64,000 nt of DNA, taken from the NCBI GenBank assembly GCA_033782935.1, contig JAWQEG010000259.1, forward strand, positions 3,450,001-3,514,000, given 5' to 3'. This DNA comes from Petrolisthes cinctipes. Lineage: Eukaryota > Arthropoda > Malacostraca > Decapoda > Porcellanidae. This document shows positions 1 through 14,183 of the stretch, one piece after another (position 1 is the first letter of the stretch; each line of letters opens with the position of its first letter). The notes under the pieces were generated by a model. It was not told the DNA's origin and made no database searches. It was given only the letters and a program-made list of their open reading frames with translations. Made by a program: the position numbers and the translations under genes.

Positions 1-117
1 GCTTCTGGGACCCCAAAATATTGAATTTTCGGGTGTTTTGAGCCTGAATTTGAGATATAAACGGGTACAGAAGATACATGCACATATTGACTTTGGGCAC
101 CAAAAAGATCGATTTTC

Positions 118-900
118 AGCATGTTTTGGGCCTGAATTTTGAAAATACTCTAACACGGAGTAGGCATGTACAGATCGCTTCTGGGACCCCAAAATATCGA
201 ATTTTCGGGTGTTTAGGGCCAGAATTTGAGATATAAACGGGTACAGAAGATGCATGCACATATCGACTTTTGGGCACCTAAAAGATCGATTTTCAGTATG
301 TTTTTGGCCTGTATTTTGAAAATACTCTAACACGGAGTAGGCATGTACAGATACCTTCTGGGACCTCTAAATATCGAATTTTCGGGTGATTTGGGACTGA
401 ATTTGAGATATCGATTTTTTGGCACCTAAAATGTCGATTTTTAGCATGTTTTTAGCCTAAATTTTGAAAATATTCTAGCACTGTGTAGGCATGTACAGAT
501 TGCTTCTGGGACCCCAAAATATTGAATTTTCGGGTGTTTTGAGCCTGAATTTGAGATATAAACGGGTACAGAAGATACATGCACATATTGACTTTGGGCA
601 TCTAAAATATCGATTTTCAGCATGTTTTGGGCCTGTATTTTGAAAATACTCTAACACTGAGTAGGCATGTACAGATTGCTTATGGGACCCCAAAATATTG
701 AATTTTCGGGTGTTTTGAGCCTGAATTTGAGATATAAACGGGTACTGAAGATGCATGCACATATCGACTTTTGTGCACCTAAAAGATCGATTTTCAGTAT
801 GTTTTGAGCATGTATTTTGAAAATACTCTAACACGGAGTAGGCATGTACAGATCGCTTCTAGGACCCCTAAATATCGAATTTTCGGGTGTTTTGGGACTG
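118..900. repeat. Segment duplicated at 2,544-3,326 (offset 2,426)
   Basis: Matching variants include tttagcctaaattttg (gccta at 455 and 2,881) and identical monomer order. The offset between copies is 2,426 bp. Ends are approximate because flanks are also satellite. A few substitutions separate the copies, for example ctgtgacccc at about 2,932. Confidence 0.6.
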
Positions 901-2469
901 AATTTGAGATATCGACTTTTTGGCACCTAAAAGATCGATTTTTAGCATGTTTTTAGCCTATATTTTGAAAATATTCTAGCACTGAGTAGGCATGTACAGA
1001 TTGCTTCTGGGACCCCAAAATATTGAATTTTCGGGTGTTTTGAGCCTGAATTTGAGATATAAACGGGTACAGAAGATACATGCACATATTGACTTTGGGC
1101 ACCAAAAATATCGATTTTCAGCATGTTTTGGGCCTGAATTTTGAAAATACTCTAACACGGAGTAGGCATGTACAGATCGCTTCTGGGACCCCAAAATATC
1201 GAATTTTCGGGTGTTTAGGGCCAGAATTTGAGATATAAACGGGTACAGAAGATGCATGCACATATCGACTTTTTGGCACCTAAAAGATCGATTTTCAGTA
1301 TGTTTTTGGCCTGTATTTTGAAAATACTCTAACACGGAGTAGGCATGTACAGATACCTTCTGGGACCTCTAAATATCGAATTTTCGGGTGTTTTGGGACT
1401 GAATTTGAGATATCGATTTTTTGGCACCTAAAATGTCGATTTTTAGCATGTTTTTAGCCTATATTTTGAAAATATTCTAGCACTATGTAGGCATGTACAG
1501 ATTGCTTCTGGGACCCCAAAATATTGAATTTTCGGGTGTTTTGAGCATGAATTTGAGATATAAACGGGTACAGAAGATACATGCACATATTGACTTTGGG
1601 CATCTAAAATATCGATTTTCAGCATGTTTTGGGCCTGTATTTTGAAAATACTCTAACACTGAGTAGGCATGTACAGATTGCTTCTGGGACCCCAAAATAT
1701 TGAATTTTCGGGTGTTTTGAGCCTGAATTTGAGATATAAACGGGTACTGAAGATGCATGCACATATCGACTTTTGTGCACCTAAAAGATCGATTTTCAGT
1801 ATGTTTTGAGCATGTATTTTGAAAATACTCTAACACGGAGTAGGCATGTACAGATCGCTTCTCGGACCCCTAAATATCGAATTTTCGGGTGTTTTGGGAC
1901 TGAATTTGAGATATCGACTTTTTGGCACCTAAAAGATCGATTTTTAGCATGTTTTTAGCCTATTTTCTGAAAATATTCTAGCACTGTGTAGGCATGTACA
2001 CATTGCTTCTGGGACCCCAAAATATTGAATTTTCGGGTGTTTTGAGACTGAATTTGAGATATAAACGGGTACAGAAGATACATGCACATATTGACAATGG
2101 GCACCAAAAATATCGATTTTCAGCATGTTTTGGGCCTGAATTTTGAAAAATACTCTAACACAGAGTAGGCATGTACAGATCACTTCTGGGACCCCAAAAT
2201 ATCGAATTTTCGGGTGTTTTGAGCCTGAATTTGAGATATAAACGGGTACTGAAGATGCATGCACATATCGACTTTTGTGCACCTAAAAGATCGATTTTCA
2301 GTATGTTTTGAGCACGTATTTTGAAAATACTCTAACACGGAGTAGGCATGTACAGATCGCTTCAGGGACCCCTAAATATCGAATTTTCGAGTGTTTTGGG
2401 ACTGAATTTGAGATATCGACTTTTTGGCACCTAAAAGATCGATTTTTAGCATGTTTTTAGAATATATTT

Positions 2470-2510
2470 TGAAAATATTCTAGCACTGGGTACTGAAGAT
2501 GCATGCACAT
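2470..2510. repeat. Unique 81-bp deletion inside a trimer
   Basis: An A monomer ending tagcactg runs directly into ggtactgaagatgcatg. From the A start at 2,346 to the next monomer start at 2,590 is 244 bp instead of 325 bp. The missing 81 bp span the start of the following monomer to its ataaac. I saw no second copy of this junction. Confidence 0.8.
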
Positions 2511-4479
2511 ATCGACTTTTGTTCACCTAAAAGATCGATTTTCAGCATGTTTTGGTAATGAATTTTGAAAATACTCTAACACGGAGTAGGCATGTACAGA
2601 TCGCTTCTGGGACCCCAAAATATCGAATTTTCGGGTGTTTAGGGCCAGAATTTGAGATATAAACGGGTACAGAAGATGCATGCACATATCGACTTTTGGG
2701 CACCTAAAAGATCGATTTTCAGTATGTTTTTGGCCTGTATTTTGAAAATACTTTAACACGGAGTAGGCATGTACAGATACCTTCTGGGACCTCTAAATAT
2801 CGAATTTTCGGGTGTTTTGGGACTGAATTTGAGATATCGACTTTTTGGCACCTAAAATGTCGATTTTTAGCATGTTTTTAGCCTAAATTTTGAAAATATT
2901 CTAGCACTGTGTAGGCATGTACAGATTGCTTCTGTGACCCCAAAATATTGAATTTTCGGGTGTTTTGAGCCTGAATTTGAGATATAAACGGGTACAGAAG
3001 ATACATGCACATATTGACTTTGGGCATCTAAAATATCGATTTTCAGCATGTTTTGGGCCTGTATTTTGAAAGTACTCTAACACTGAGTAGGCATGTACAG
3101 ATTGCTTCTGGGACCCCAAAATATTGAATTTTCGGGTGTTTTGAGCCTGAATTTGAGATATAAACGGGTACTGAAGATGCATGCACATATCGACTTTTGT
3201 GCACCTAAAAGATCGATTTTCAGTATGTTTTGAGCATGTATTTTGAAAATACTCTAACACGGAGTAGGCATGTACAGATCGCTTCTGGGACCCCTAAATA
3301 TCGAATTTTCGGGTGTTTTGGGACTGAATTTGAGATATCGACTTTTTGGCACCTAAAAGATCGATTTTTAGCATGTTTTTAGCCTATATTTTGAAAATAT
3401 TCTAGCACTGTGTAGGCATGTACAGATTGCTTCTGGGACCCCAAAATATTGAATTTTCGGGTGTTTTGAGCCTGAATTTGAGATATAAACGGGTACAGAA
3501 GATACATGCACATATTGACTTTGGGCATCTAAAATATCGATTTTCAGCATGTTTTGGGCCTGTATTTTGAAAATACTCTAACACTGAGTAGGCATGTACA
3601 GATTGCTTCTGGGACCCCAAAATATTTAATTTTCGGGTGTTTTGAGCCTGAATTTGAGATATAAACGGGTACTGAAGATGCATGCACATATCGACTTTTG
3701 GGCACCTAAAAGATCGATTTTCAGTATGTTTTGAGCATGTATTTTGAAAATACTATAACACGGAGTTGGCATGTACAGATCGCTTCTGGGACCCCTAAAT
3801 ATCGAATTTTTGGGTGTTTTGGGACTGAATTTGAGATATCGACTTTTTGGCACCTAAAAGATCGATTTTTAGCATGTTTTTAGCCTATATTTTGAAAATA
3901 TTCTAGCACTGAGTAGGCATGTACAGATTGCTTCTGGGACCCCAAAATATTGAATTTTCGGGTGTTTTGAGCCTGAATTTGAGATATAAACGGGTACAGA
4001 AGATACATGCACATATTGACTTTGGGCACCAAAAAGATCGATTTTCAGCATGTTTTGGGCCTGAATTTTGAAAATACTCTAACACGGAGTAGGCATGTAC
4101 AGATCGCTTCTGGGACCCCAAAATATCGAATTTTCGGGTGTTTAGGGCCAGAATTTGAGATAAAAACGGGTACAGAAGATGCATGCACATATCGACTTTT
4201 GGGCACCTAAAAGATCGATTTTCAGCATGTTTTGGGCCTGTATTTTGAAAATACTCTAACACTGAGTAGGCATGTACAGATTGCTTCTGGGACCCCAAAA
4301 TATTGAATTTTCGGGTGTTTTGAGCCTGAATTTGAGATATAAACGGGTACTGAAGATGCATGCACATATCGACTTTTGTGCACCTAAAAGATCGATTTTC
4401 AGTATGTTTTGAGCATGTATTTTGAAAATACTCTAACACGGAGTAGGCATGTACAGATCGCTTCTGGGACCCCTAAATA

Positions 4480-5335
4480 TCGAATTTTCGGGTGTTTTGG
4501 GACTGAATTTGAGATATCGACATTTTGGCACCTAAAAGATCGATTTTTAGCATGTTTTTAGCCTATATTTTAAAATATTCTAGCACTGTACAGATTGCTT
4601 CTGGGACCCCAAAATATTGAATTTTCGGGTGTTTTGAGCCTGAATTTGAGATATAAACGGGTACTGAAGATGCATGCACATATCGACTTTTGGGCACCTA
4701 AAAGATCGATATTCAGTATGTTTTTGGCCTGTATTTTGAAAATACTCTAACACGGAGTAGGCATGTACAGATACCTTCTGGGACCTCTAAATATCGAATT
4801 TTCGGGTGTTTTGGGACTGAATTTGAGATATCGATTTTTTGGCACCTAAAATGTCGATTTTTAGCATGTTTTTAGCCTATTTTTTGAAAATATTCTAGCA
4901 CTGAGTAGGCATGTACAGATTGCTTCTGGGACCCATAAATATTGAATTTTCGGGTGTTTTGAGCCTGAATTTGAGATATAAACGGGTACAGAAAATACAT
5001 GCACATATTGACTTTGGGCACCAAAAATATCGATTTTCAGCATGTTTTGGGCCTGAATTTTGAAAAATACTCTAACACGGAGTAGGCATGTACAGATTGC
5101 TTCTGGGACCCCAAAATATTGAATTTTCGGGTGTTTTGAGCCTGAATTTGAGATATAAACGGGTACTGAAGATGCATGCACATATCGACTTTTGTGCACC
5201 TAAAAGATCGATTTTCAGTATGTTTTGAGCATGTATTTTGAAAATACTCTAACACGGAGTAGGCATGTACAGATCGCTTCTGGAACCCCTAAATATCGAA
5301 TTTTCGGGTGTTTTGGGACTGAATTTGAGATATCG
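4480..5335. repeat. Segment repeated at 5,799-6,654 (offset 1,319)
   Basis: Shared rare variants at one offset are gacattttgg (about 4,519/5,838), cactgtacag (4,584/5,903), gatattcagtatg (attcag at 4,711/6,030), gacccataaat, cagaaaatacatg and tggaacccc. The copies differ slightly, for example tgggcacc against taggcacc. The sequence between the two copies does not match, so this is not a simple head-to-tail duplication. Confidence 0.75.
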
Positions 5336-8300
5336 ATTTTTTGGCACCTAAAATGTCGATTTTTAGCATGTTTTTAGCCTATATTTTGAAAATATTCTAG
5401 CACTATGTAGGCATGTACAGATTGCTTCTGGGACCCCAAAATATTGAATTTTCGGGTGTTTTGAGCCTGAATTTGAGATATAAACGGGTACAGAAGATAC
5501 ATGCACATATTGACAATGGGCACCAAAAATATCGATTTTCAGCATGTTTTTGGCCTGAATTTTGAAAAATACTCTAACACGGAGTAGGCATGTACAGATC
5601 ACTTCTGGGACCCTAAAATATCGAATTTTCGGGTGTTTTGAGCCTGAATTTGAGATATAAACGGGTACTGAAGATGCATGCACATATCGACTTTTGTGCA
5701 CCTAAAAGATCGATTTTCAGTATGTTTTGAGCATGTATTTTGAAAATACTCTAACACGGAGTAGCCATGTACAGATCGCTTCTGGGACCCTTAAATATCG
5801 AATTTTCGGGTGTTTTGGGACTGAATTTGAGATATCGACATTTTGGCACCTAAAAGATCGATTTTTAGCATGTTTTTAGCCTATATTTTGAAAATATTCT
5901 AGCACTGTACAGATTGCTTCTGGGACCCCAAAATATTGAATTTTCGGGTGTTTTGAGCCTGAATTTGAGATATAAACGGGTACTGAAGATGCATGCACAT
6001 ATCGACTTTTAGGCACCTAAAAGATCGATATTCAGTATGTTTTTGGCCTGTATTTTGAAAATACTCTAACACGGAGTAGGCATGTACAGATACCTTCTGG
6101 GACCTCTAAATATCGAATTTTCGGGTGTTTTGGGACTGAATTTGAGATATCGATTTTTTGGCACCTAAAATGTCGATTTTTAGCATGTTTTTACCCTATT
6201 TTTTGAAAATATTCTAGCACTGAGTAGGCATGTACAGATTGCTTCTGGGACCCATAAATATTGAATTTTCGGGTGTTTTGAGCCTGAATTTGAGATATAA
6301 ACGGGTACAGAAAATACATGCACATATTGACTTTGGGCACCAAAAATATCGATTTTCAGCATGTTTTGGGCCTGAATTTTGAAAAATACTCTAACACGGA
6401 GTAGGCATGTACAGATTGCTTCTGGGACCCCAAAATATTGAATTTTCGGGTGTTTTGAGCCTGAATTTGAGATATAAACGGGTACTGAAGATGCATGCAC
6501 ATATCGACTTTTGTGCACCTAAAAGATCGATTTTCAGTATGTTTTGAGCATGTATTTTGAAAATACTCTAACACGGAGTAGGCATGTACAGATCGCTTCT
6601 GGAACCCCTAAATATCGAATTTTCGGGTATTTTGGGACTGAATTTGAGATATCGACTTTTTGGCACCTAAAAGATCGATTTTTAGCATGTTTTTAGCCTA
6701 TATTTTGAAAATATTCTAGCACTGAGTAGGCATGTACAGATTGCTTCTGGGACCCCAAAATATTGAATTTTCGGGTGTTTTGAGCCTGAATTTGAGATAT
6801 AAACGGGTACAGAAGATACATGCACATATTGACTTTGGGCACCAAAAATATCGATTTTCAGCATGTTTTGGGCCAGAATTTTGAAAATACTCTAACACGG
6901 AGTAGGCATGTACAGATCGCTTCTGGGACCCCAAAATATCGATTTTTCGGGTGTTTAGGGCCAGAATTTGAGATATAAACGGGTACAGAAGATGCATGCA
7001 CATATCGACTTTTGGGCACCTAAAAGATCGATTTTCAGTATGTTTTTGGCCTGTATTTTGAAAATACTCTAACACGGAGTAGGCACGTACAGATACCTTC
7101 TGGGACCTCTAAATATAGAATTTTCGGGTGTTTTGGGACTGAATTTGAGATATCGATTTATTGGCACCTAAAATATCGATTTTCAGCATGTTTTTAGCCT
7201 ATATTTTGAAAATATTCTAGCACTGTGTAGGCATGTACAGATTGCTTCTGGGACCCCAAAATACTGAATTTTCGGGTGTTTTGAGCCTGAATTTGAGATA
7301 TAAACGGGTACAGAAGATACATGCACATATTGACTTTGGGCATCTAAAATATCGATTTTCAGCATGTATTGGGCCTGTATTTTGAAAATACTCTAACACT
7401 GAGTAGGCATGTACAGATTGCTTCTGGGACCCCAAAATATCGACGTTTCGGGTGTTTTGAGCCTGAATTTGATATATAAACGGGTACTGAAGATGCATGC
7501 ACATATCGACTTTTGTGCACCTAAATGATCGATTTTCAGTATGTTTTGAGCATGTATTTTGAAAATACTCTAACACGGAGTAGGCATGTACAGATCGCTT
7601 CTGGGACCCCTAAATATCGAATTTTCGGGTGTTTTGGGACTGAATTTGAGATATCGACTTTTTGGCACCTAAAAGATCGATTTTTAGCATGTTTTTAGAC
7701 TATATTTTGAAAATATTCTAGCACTGAGTAGGCATGTACAGATTGCTTCTGGGACCCCAAAATATTGAATTTTCGGGTGTTTTGAGCCTGAATTTGAGAT
7801 ATAAACGGGTACAGAAGATACATGCACATATTGACTTTGGGCACCAAAAATATCGATTTTCAGCATGTTTTGGGCCTGAATTTTGAAAATACTCTAACAT
7901 TGAGTAGGCATGTACAGATCGCTTCTGGGACCCCAAAATATCGAATTTTAGGGTGTTTAGGGCCAGAATTTGAGATATAAACGGGTACAGAAGATGCATG
8001 CACATATCGACTTTTGGGCACCTAAAAGATCGATTTTCAGTATGTTTTTGGCCTGTATTTTGAAAATACTCTAACACGGAGTAGGCATGTACAGATACCT
8101 TCTGGGACCTCTAAATATCGAATTTTCGGGTGTTTTGGGACTGAATTTGAGATATCGATTTTTTGGCACCTAAAATGTCGATTTTTAGCATGTTTTTAGC
8201 CTATATTTTGAAAATATTCTAGCACTGTGTAGGCATGTACAGATTGCTTCTGGGACCCCAAAATATTGAATTTTCGGGTGTTTTGAGCCTGAATTTGAGA

Positions 8301-11300
8301 TATAAACGGGTACAGAAGATACATGCACATATTGACTTTGGGCACCAAAAATATCGATTTTCAGCATGTTTTGGGCCTGAATTTTGAAAAATACTCTAAC
8401 ACGGAGTAGGCATGTACAGATCACTTCTGGGACCCCAAAATATCGAATTTTCGGGTGTTTTGAGCCTGAATTTGAGATATAAACGGGTACTGAAGATGCA
8501 TGCACATATCGACTTTTGTGCACCTAAAAGATCGATTTTCAGTATGCTTTGAGCATGTATTTTGAAAATACTCTAACACGGAGTAGGCATGTACAGATCG
8601 CTTCTGGGACCCCTAAATATCGAATTTTCGGGTGTTTTGGGACTGAATTTGAGATATCGACTTTTTGGCACCTAAAAGATCGATTTTTAGCATGTTTTTA
8701 GCCTATATTTTGAAAATATTCTAGCACTGTACAGATTGCTTCTGGGACCCCAAAATATTGAATATTCGGGTGTTTTGAGCCTGAATTTGAGATATAAACG
8801 GGTACTGAAGATGCATGCACATATCGACTTTTGGGCACCTAAAAGATCGATATTCAGTATGTTTTTGGCCTGTATTTTGAAAATACTCTAACACGGAGTA
8901 GGCATGTACAGATCGCTTCTGGGACCCCAAAATATCGATTTTTCGGGTGTTTAGGGCCAGAATTTGAGATATAAACGGGTACAGAAGATGCATGCACATA
9001 TCGACTTTTGGGCACCTAAAAGATCGATTTTCAGTATGTTTTTATCCTGTATTTTGAAAATACTCTAACACGGAGTAGGCACGTACAGATACCTTCTGGG
9101 ACCTCTAAATATCGAATTTTCGGGTGTTTTGGGACTGAATGTGAGATATCGATTTTTTGGCACCTAAAATATCGATTTTCAGCATGTTTTTAGCCTATAT
9201 TTTGAAAATATTCTAGCACTGTGTAGGCATGTACAGATTGCTTCTGGGACCCCAAAATACTGAATTTTCGGGTGTTTTGAGCCTGAATTTGAGATATAAA
9301 CGGGTACAGAAGATACATGCACATATTGACTTTGGGCATCTAAAATATCGATTTTCAGCATGTTTTGGGCCTGTATTTTGAAAATACTCTAACACTGAGT
9401 AGGCATGTACAGATTGCTTCTGGGACCCCAAAATATTGAATTTTCGGGTGTTTTGAGCCTGAATTTGAGATATAAACGGGTACTGAAGATGCATGCACAT
9501 ATCGACTTTTGTGCACCTAAAAGATCGATTTTCAGTATGTTTTGAGCACGTATTTTGAAAATACTCTAACACGGAGTAGGCATGTACAGATCGCTTCTGG
9601 GACCCCTAAATATCGAATTTTCGGGTGTTTTGGGACTGAATTTGAGATATCGACTTTTTGGCACCTAAAAGATCGATTTTTAGCATGTTTTTAGCCTATA
9701 TTTTGAAAATATTCTAGCACTGAGTAGGCATGTACAGATCGCTTCTGGGACCCCAAAATATCGAATTTTCGGGTGTTTAGGGCCAGAATTTGAGATATAA
9801 ACGGGTACAGAAGATGCATGCACAAATCGACTTTTGGGCACCTAAAAGATCGATTTTCAGTATGTTTTTCTCCTGTGTTTTGAAAATACTCTAACACGGA
9901 GTAGGCATGTACAGATACCTTCTGGGACCTCTAAATATCGAATTTTCGGGTGTTTTGGGACTGAATTTGAGATATCGATTTTTTGGCACCTAAAATGTCG
10001 ATTTTTAGCATGTTTTTAGCCTATATTTTGAAAATATTCTAGCACTGTGTAGGCATGTACAGATTGCTTCTGGGACCCGAAAATATTGAATTTTCGGGTG
10101 TTTTGAGCCTGAATTTGAGATATAAACGGGTACAGAAGATACATGCACATATTGACTTTGGGCATCTAAAATATCGATTTTCAGCATGTTTTGGGCCTGT
10201 ATTTTGAAAAATACTCTAACACGGAGTAGGCATGTACAGATCACTTCTGGGACCCCAAAATATCGAATTTTCGGGTGTTTTGAGCCTGAATTTGAGATAT
10301 AAACGGGTACTGAAGTTGCATGCACATATCGACTTTTGTGCACCTAAAAGATCGATTTTCAGTATGTTTTGAGCACGTATTTTGAAAATACTCTAACACG
10401 GAGTAGGCATGTACAGATCGCTTCTGGGCCCCTAAATATCGAATTTTCGGGTGTTTTGGGACTGAATTTGAGATATCGACTTTTTGGCACCTAAAAGATC
10501 GATTTTTAGCATGTTTTTAGCCTATATTTTGAAAATATTCTAGCACTGAGTAGGCATGTACAGATTGCTTCTGGGACCCCAAAATATTGAATTTTCGGGT
10601 GTTTTGAGCCTGAATTTGAGATATAAACGGGTACAGAAGATACATGCACATATTGACTTTGGGCATCTAAAATATCGATTTTCAGCATGTTTTGGGCCTG
10701 TATTTTGAAAATACTCTAACACGGAGTAGGCATGTACAGATCGCTTCTGGGACCCCAAAATATTGAATTTTCGGGTGTTTTGAGCCTGAATTTGAGATAT
10801 AAACGGGTACAGAAGATACATGCACATATTGACTTTGGGCACCAAAAATATCGATTTTCAGCATGTTTTGGGCCTGAATTTTGAAAAATACTCTAACACG
10901 GAGTAGGCATGTACAGATCACTTCTGGGACCCCAAAATATCGAATTTTCGGGTGTTTAGAGCCTGAATTTGAGATATAAACGGGTACTGAAGATGCATGC
11001 ACATATCGACTTTTGTGCACCTAAAAGATCGATTTTCAGTATGTTTTGAGCACGTATTTTGAAAATACTCTAACACGGAGTAGGCATGTACAGATCGCTT
11101 CTGGGACCCCTAAATATCGAATTTTCGGGTGTTTTTGGACTGAATTTGAGATATCGATTTTTTGGCACCTAAAATGTCGATTTTTAGCATGTTTTTAGCC
11201 TACTTTTTGAAAATATTCTAGCACTGAGTAGGCATGTACAGATTGCTTCTGGGACCCCAAAATATTGAATTTTCGGGTGTTTTGAGCCTGAATTTGAGAT

Positions 11301-11688
11301 ATAAACGGGTACAGAAAATACATGCACATATTGACTTTGGGCACCAAAAATATCGATTTTCAGCATGTTTTGGGCCTGAATTTTGAAAAATACTCTAACA
11401 CGGAGTAGGCATGTACAGATTGCTTCTGGGACCCCAAAATATTGAATTTTCGGGTGTTTTGAGCCTGAATTTGAGATATAAACGGGTACTGAAGATGCAT
11501 GCACATATCGACTTTTGTGCACCTAAAAGATCGATTTTCAGTATGTTTTGAGCATGTATTTTGAAAATACTCTAACACGGAGTAGGCATGTACAGATCGC
11601 TTCTGGGACCCCTAAATATCGAATTTTCGGGTGTTTTGGGACTGAATTTGAGATATCGACTTTTTGGCACCTAAAAGATCGATTTTTA

Positions 11689-14183
11689 GCATGTTTTTAG
11701 CCTATATTTTGAAAATATTCTAGCACTGAGTAGGCATGTACAGATTGCTTCTGGGACCCCAAAATATTGAATTTTCGGGTGTTTTGAGCCTGAATTTGAG
11801 ATATAAACGGGTACTGAAGATGCATGCACATATCGACTTTTGTGCACCTAAAAGATCGATTTTCAGCATGTTTTGGGCCTGAATTTTGAAAATACTCTAA
11901 CACGGAGTAGGCATGTACAGATCGCTTCTGGGACCCCAAAATATCGAATTTTCGGGTGTTTAGGGCCAGAATTTGAGATATAAACGGGTACAGAAGATGC
12001 ATGCACATATCGACTTTTGGGCACCTAAAAGATGGATTTTCAGTATGTTTTGAGCATGTATTTTGAAAATACTCTAACACGGAGTAGGCATGTACAGATA
12101 CCTTCTGGGACCTCTAAATATCGAATTTTCGGGTGTTTTGGGACTGAATTTGATATATCGATTTTTTGGCACCTAAAATGTCGATTTTTAGCATGTTTTT
12201 AGCCTATATTTTGAAAATATTCTAGCACTGTACAGATTGCTTCTGGGACCCCAAAATATTGAATTTTCGGGTGTTTTGAGCCTGAATTTGAGATATAAAC
12301 GGGTACAGAAGATACATGCACATATTGAATTTGGGCACCAAAAATATCGATTTTCAGCATGTTTTGGGCCTGAATTTTGAAAATACTCTAACACGGAGTA
12401 GGCATGTACAGATCGCTTCTGGGACCCCTAAATATCGAATTTTCGGGTGTTTTGGGACTGAATTTGAGATATCGACTTTTTGGCACCTAAATGATCGATT
12501 TTTAGCATGTTTTTAGCCTATATTTTGAAAATATTCTAGCACTGAGTAGGCATGTACAGATTGCTTCTGGGACCCAAAAATATTGAAAATTTGGTTGTTT
12601 TGAGCCTGAATTTGAGATATAAACGGGTACAGAAGATACATGCACATATTGACTTTGGGCACCAAAAATATCGATTTTCAGCATGTTTTGGGCCTGAATT
12701 TTGAAAATACTCTAACACGGAGTAGGCATGTACAGATCGCTTCTGGGACCCGAAAATATCGAATTTTCGGGTGTTTTGAGCCTGAATTTGAGATATAAAC
12801 GGGTACAGAAGATACATGCACATATTGACTTTGGGCACCAAAAATATCGATTTTCAGCATGTTTTGGGCCTGAATTTTGAAAATACTCTAACACGGAGTA
12901 GGCATGTACAGATCGCTTCTGGGACCCCAAAATATCGAATTTTCGGGTGTTTAGGGCCAGAATTTGAGATATAAACGGGTACAGAAGATGCATGCACATA
13001 TTGACTTTGGGCATCTAAAATATCGATTTTCAGCATGTTTTGGGCCTGTATTTTGAAAATACTCTAACACTGAGTAGGCATGTACAGATTGCTTCTGGGA
13101 CCCCAAAATATTGAATTTTCGGGTGTTTTGAGCCTGAATTTGAGATATAAACGGGTACTGAAGATGCATGCACATATCGACTTTTGGGCACCTAAAAGAT
13201 CGATTTTCAGTATGTTTTTGGCCTGTATTTTGAAAATACTCTAACACGAAGTAGGCATGTACAGATACCTTCTGGGACCTCTAAATATCGAATTTTCGGG
13301 TGTTTTGGGACTGAATTTGATATATCGATTTTTTGGCACCTAAAATGTCGATTTTTAGCATGTTTTTAGCCTATATTTAGAAAATATTCTAGCACTGTGT
13401 ATGCATGTACAGATTGCTTCTGGGACCCCAAAATATTGAATTTTCGGGTGTTTTGAGCCTGAATTTGAGATATAAACGGGTACAGAAGATGCATGCAAAT
13501 ATCGACTTTTGGGCACCTAAAATATCGATTTTCAGTATGTTTTTGGCCTGTATTTTGAAAATACTCTAACACGGAGTAGACATGTACAGATACCTTCTGG
13601 GACCTCTAAATATCGAATTTTCGGGTGTTTTGGGACTGAATTTGAGATATCGATTTTTTGGCACCTAAAATGTCGATTTTTAGCATGTTTTTAGCCTATA
13701 TTTTGAAAATATTCTAGCACTGTGTAGGCATGTACAGATTGCTTCTGGGACCCCAAAATATTGAATTTTCGGGTGTTTTGAGCCTGAATTTGAGATATAA
13801 ACGGGTACAGAAGATACATGCACATATTGACTTTGGGCATCTAAAATATCGATTTTCAGCATGTTTTGGGCCTGTATTTTGAAAATACTCTAACACTGAG
13901 TAGGCATGTACAGATTGCTTCTGGGACCCCAAAATATTGAATTTTCGGGTGTTTTGAGCCTGAATTTGAGATATAAACGGGTACTGAAGATGCATGCACA
14001 TATCGACTTTTGTGCACCTAACAGATCGATTTTCAGTATGTTTTAAGCATGTATTTTGAAAATACTCTAACACGGAGTAGGCATGTACAGATCGCTTCTG
14101 GGACCCCTAAATATCGAATTTTCGGGTGTTTTGGGACTGAATTTGAGATATCGACTTTTTGGCACCTAAAAGATCGATTTTTT
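11689..14183. repeat. 2,495-bp tandem duplication, copy 1
   Basis: It contains an irregular HOR series. A1 at 12,088 lacks the 10-bp junction, and A2 is at 12,402. Four full-length monomers then start at 12,550, 12,726, 12,902 and 13,078, with A1 at 13,255. Rare variants such as gaaaatttggttg (about 12,587), gatggattttcag, tatttagaaaat and tgtatgcatg all recur 2,495 bp to the right. I noticed no difference between copies. Confidence 0.9.

Larger units (their letters stand above)
1..11688. repeat. Left mosaic block with 501-bp trimers and irregular junctions
   Basis: Trimer starts at 341, 842, 1,343 and 1,844 are exactly 501 bp apart with A1 and A2 alternating. Further right the order is scrambled. 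There is an 81-bp deletion near 2,488. Three A/B junctions here have lost 10 bp (4,584, 5,903, 8,725). B-type monomers with one additional A (tgaaaaatac) occur near 2,150, 5,065, 5,570, 6,385, 8,390, 10,208, 10,886 and 11,387, and I saw none to the right of this block. Variants are shared between non-adjacent copies at several different offsets, which is the sign of repeated exchange. Confidence 0.8.

Noticed and set aside
475..834. Zinc-finger-like look of the minus-strand translations (Cys and His recurring about every 60 residues)
   Set aside because: The Cys/His spacing does not follow the C2H2 pattern, and the period is simply the monomer length. Such low-complexity periodic peptides are expected from any translated satellite.
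3903..4439. 178-codon minus-strand frames (also at 40,881, 42,060, 44,242, 57,719 and 58,898)
   Set aside because: Three full monomers in a row give exactly this length. Dozens of shorter minus-strand frames of 60-130 codons have the same origin.
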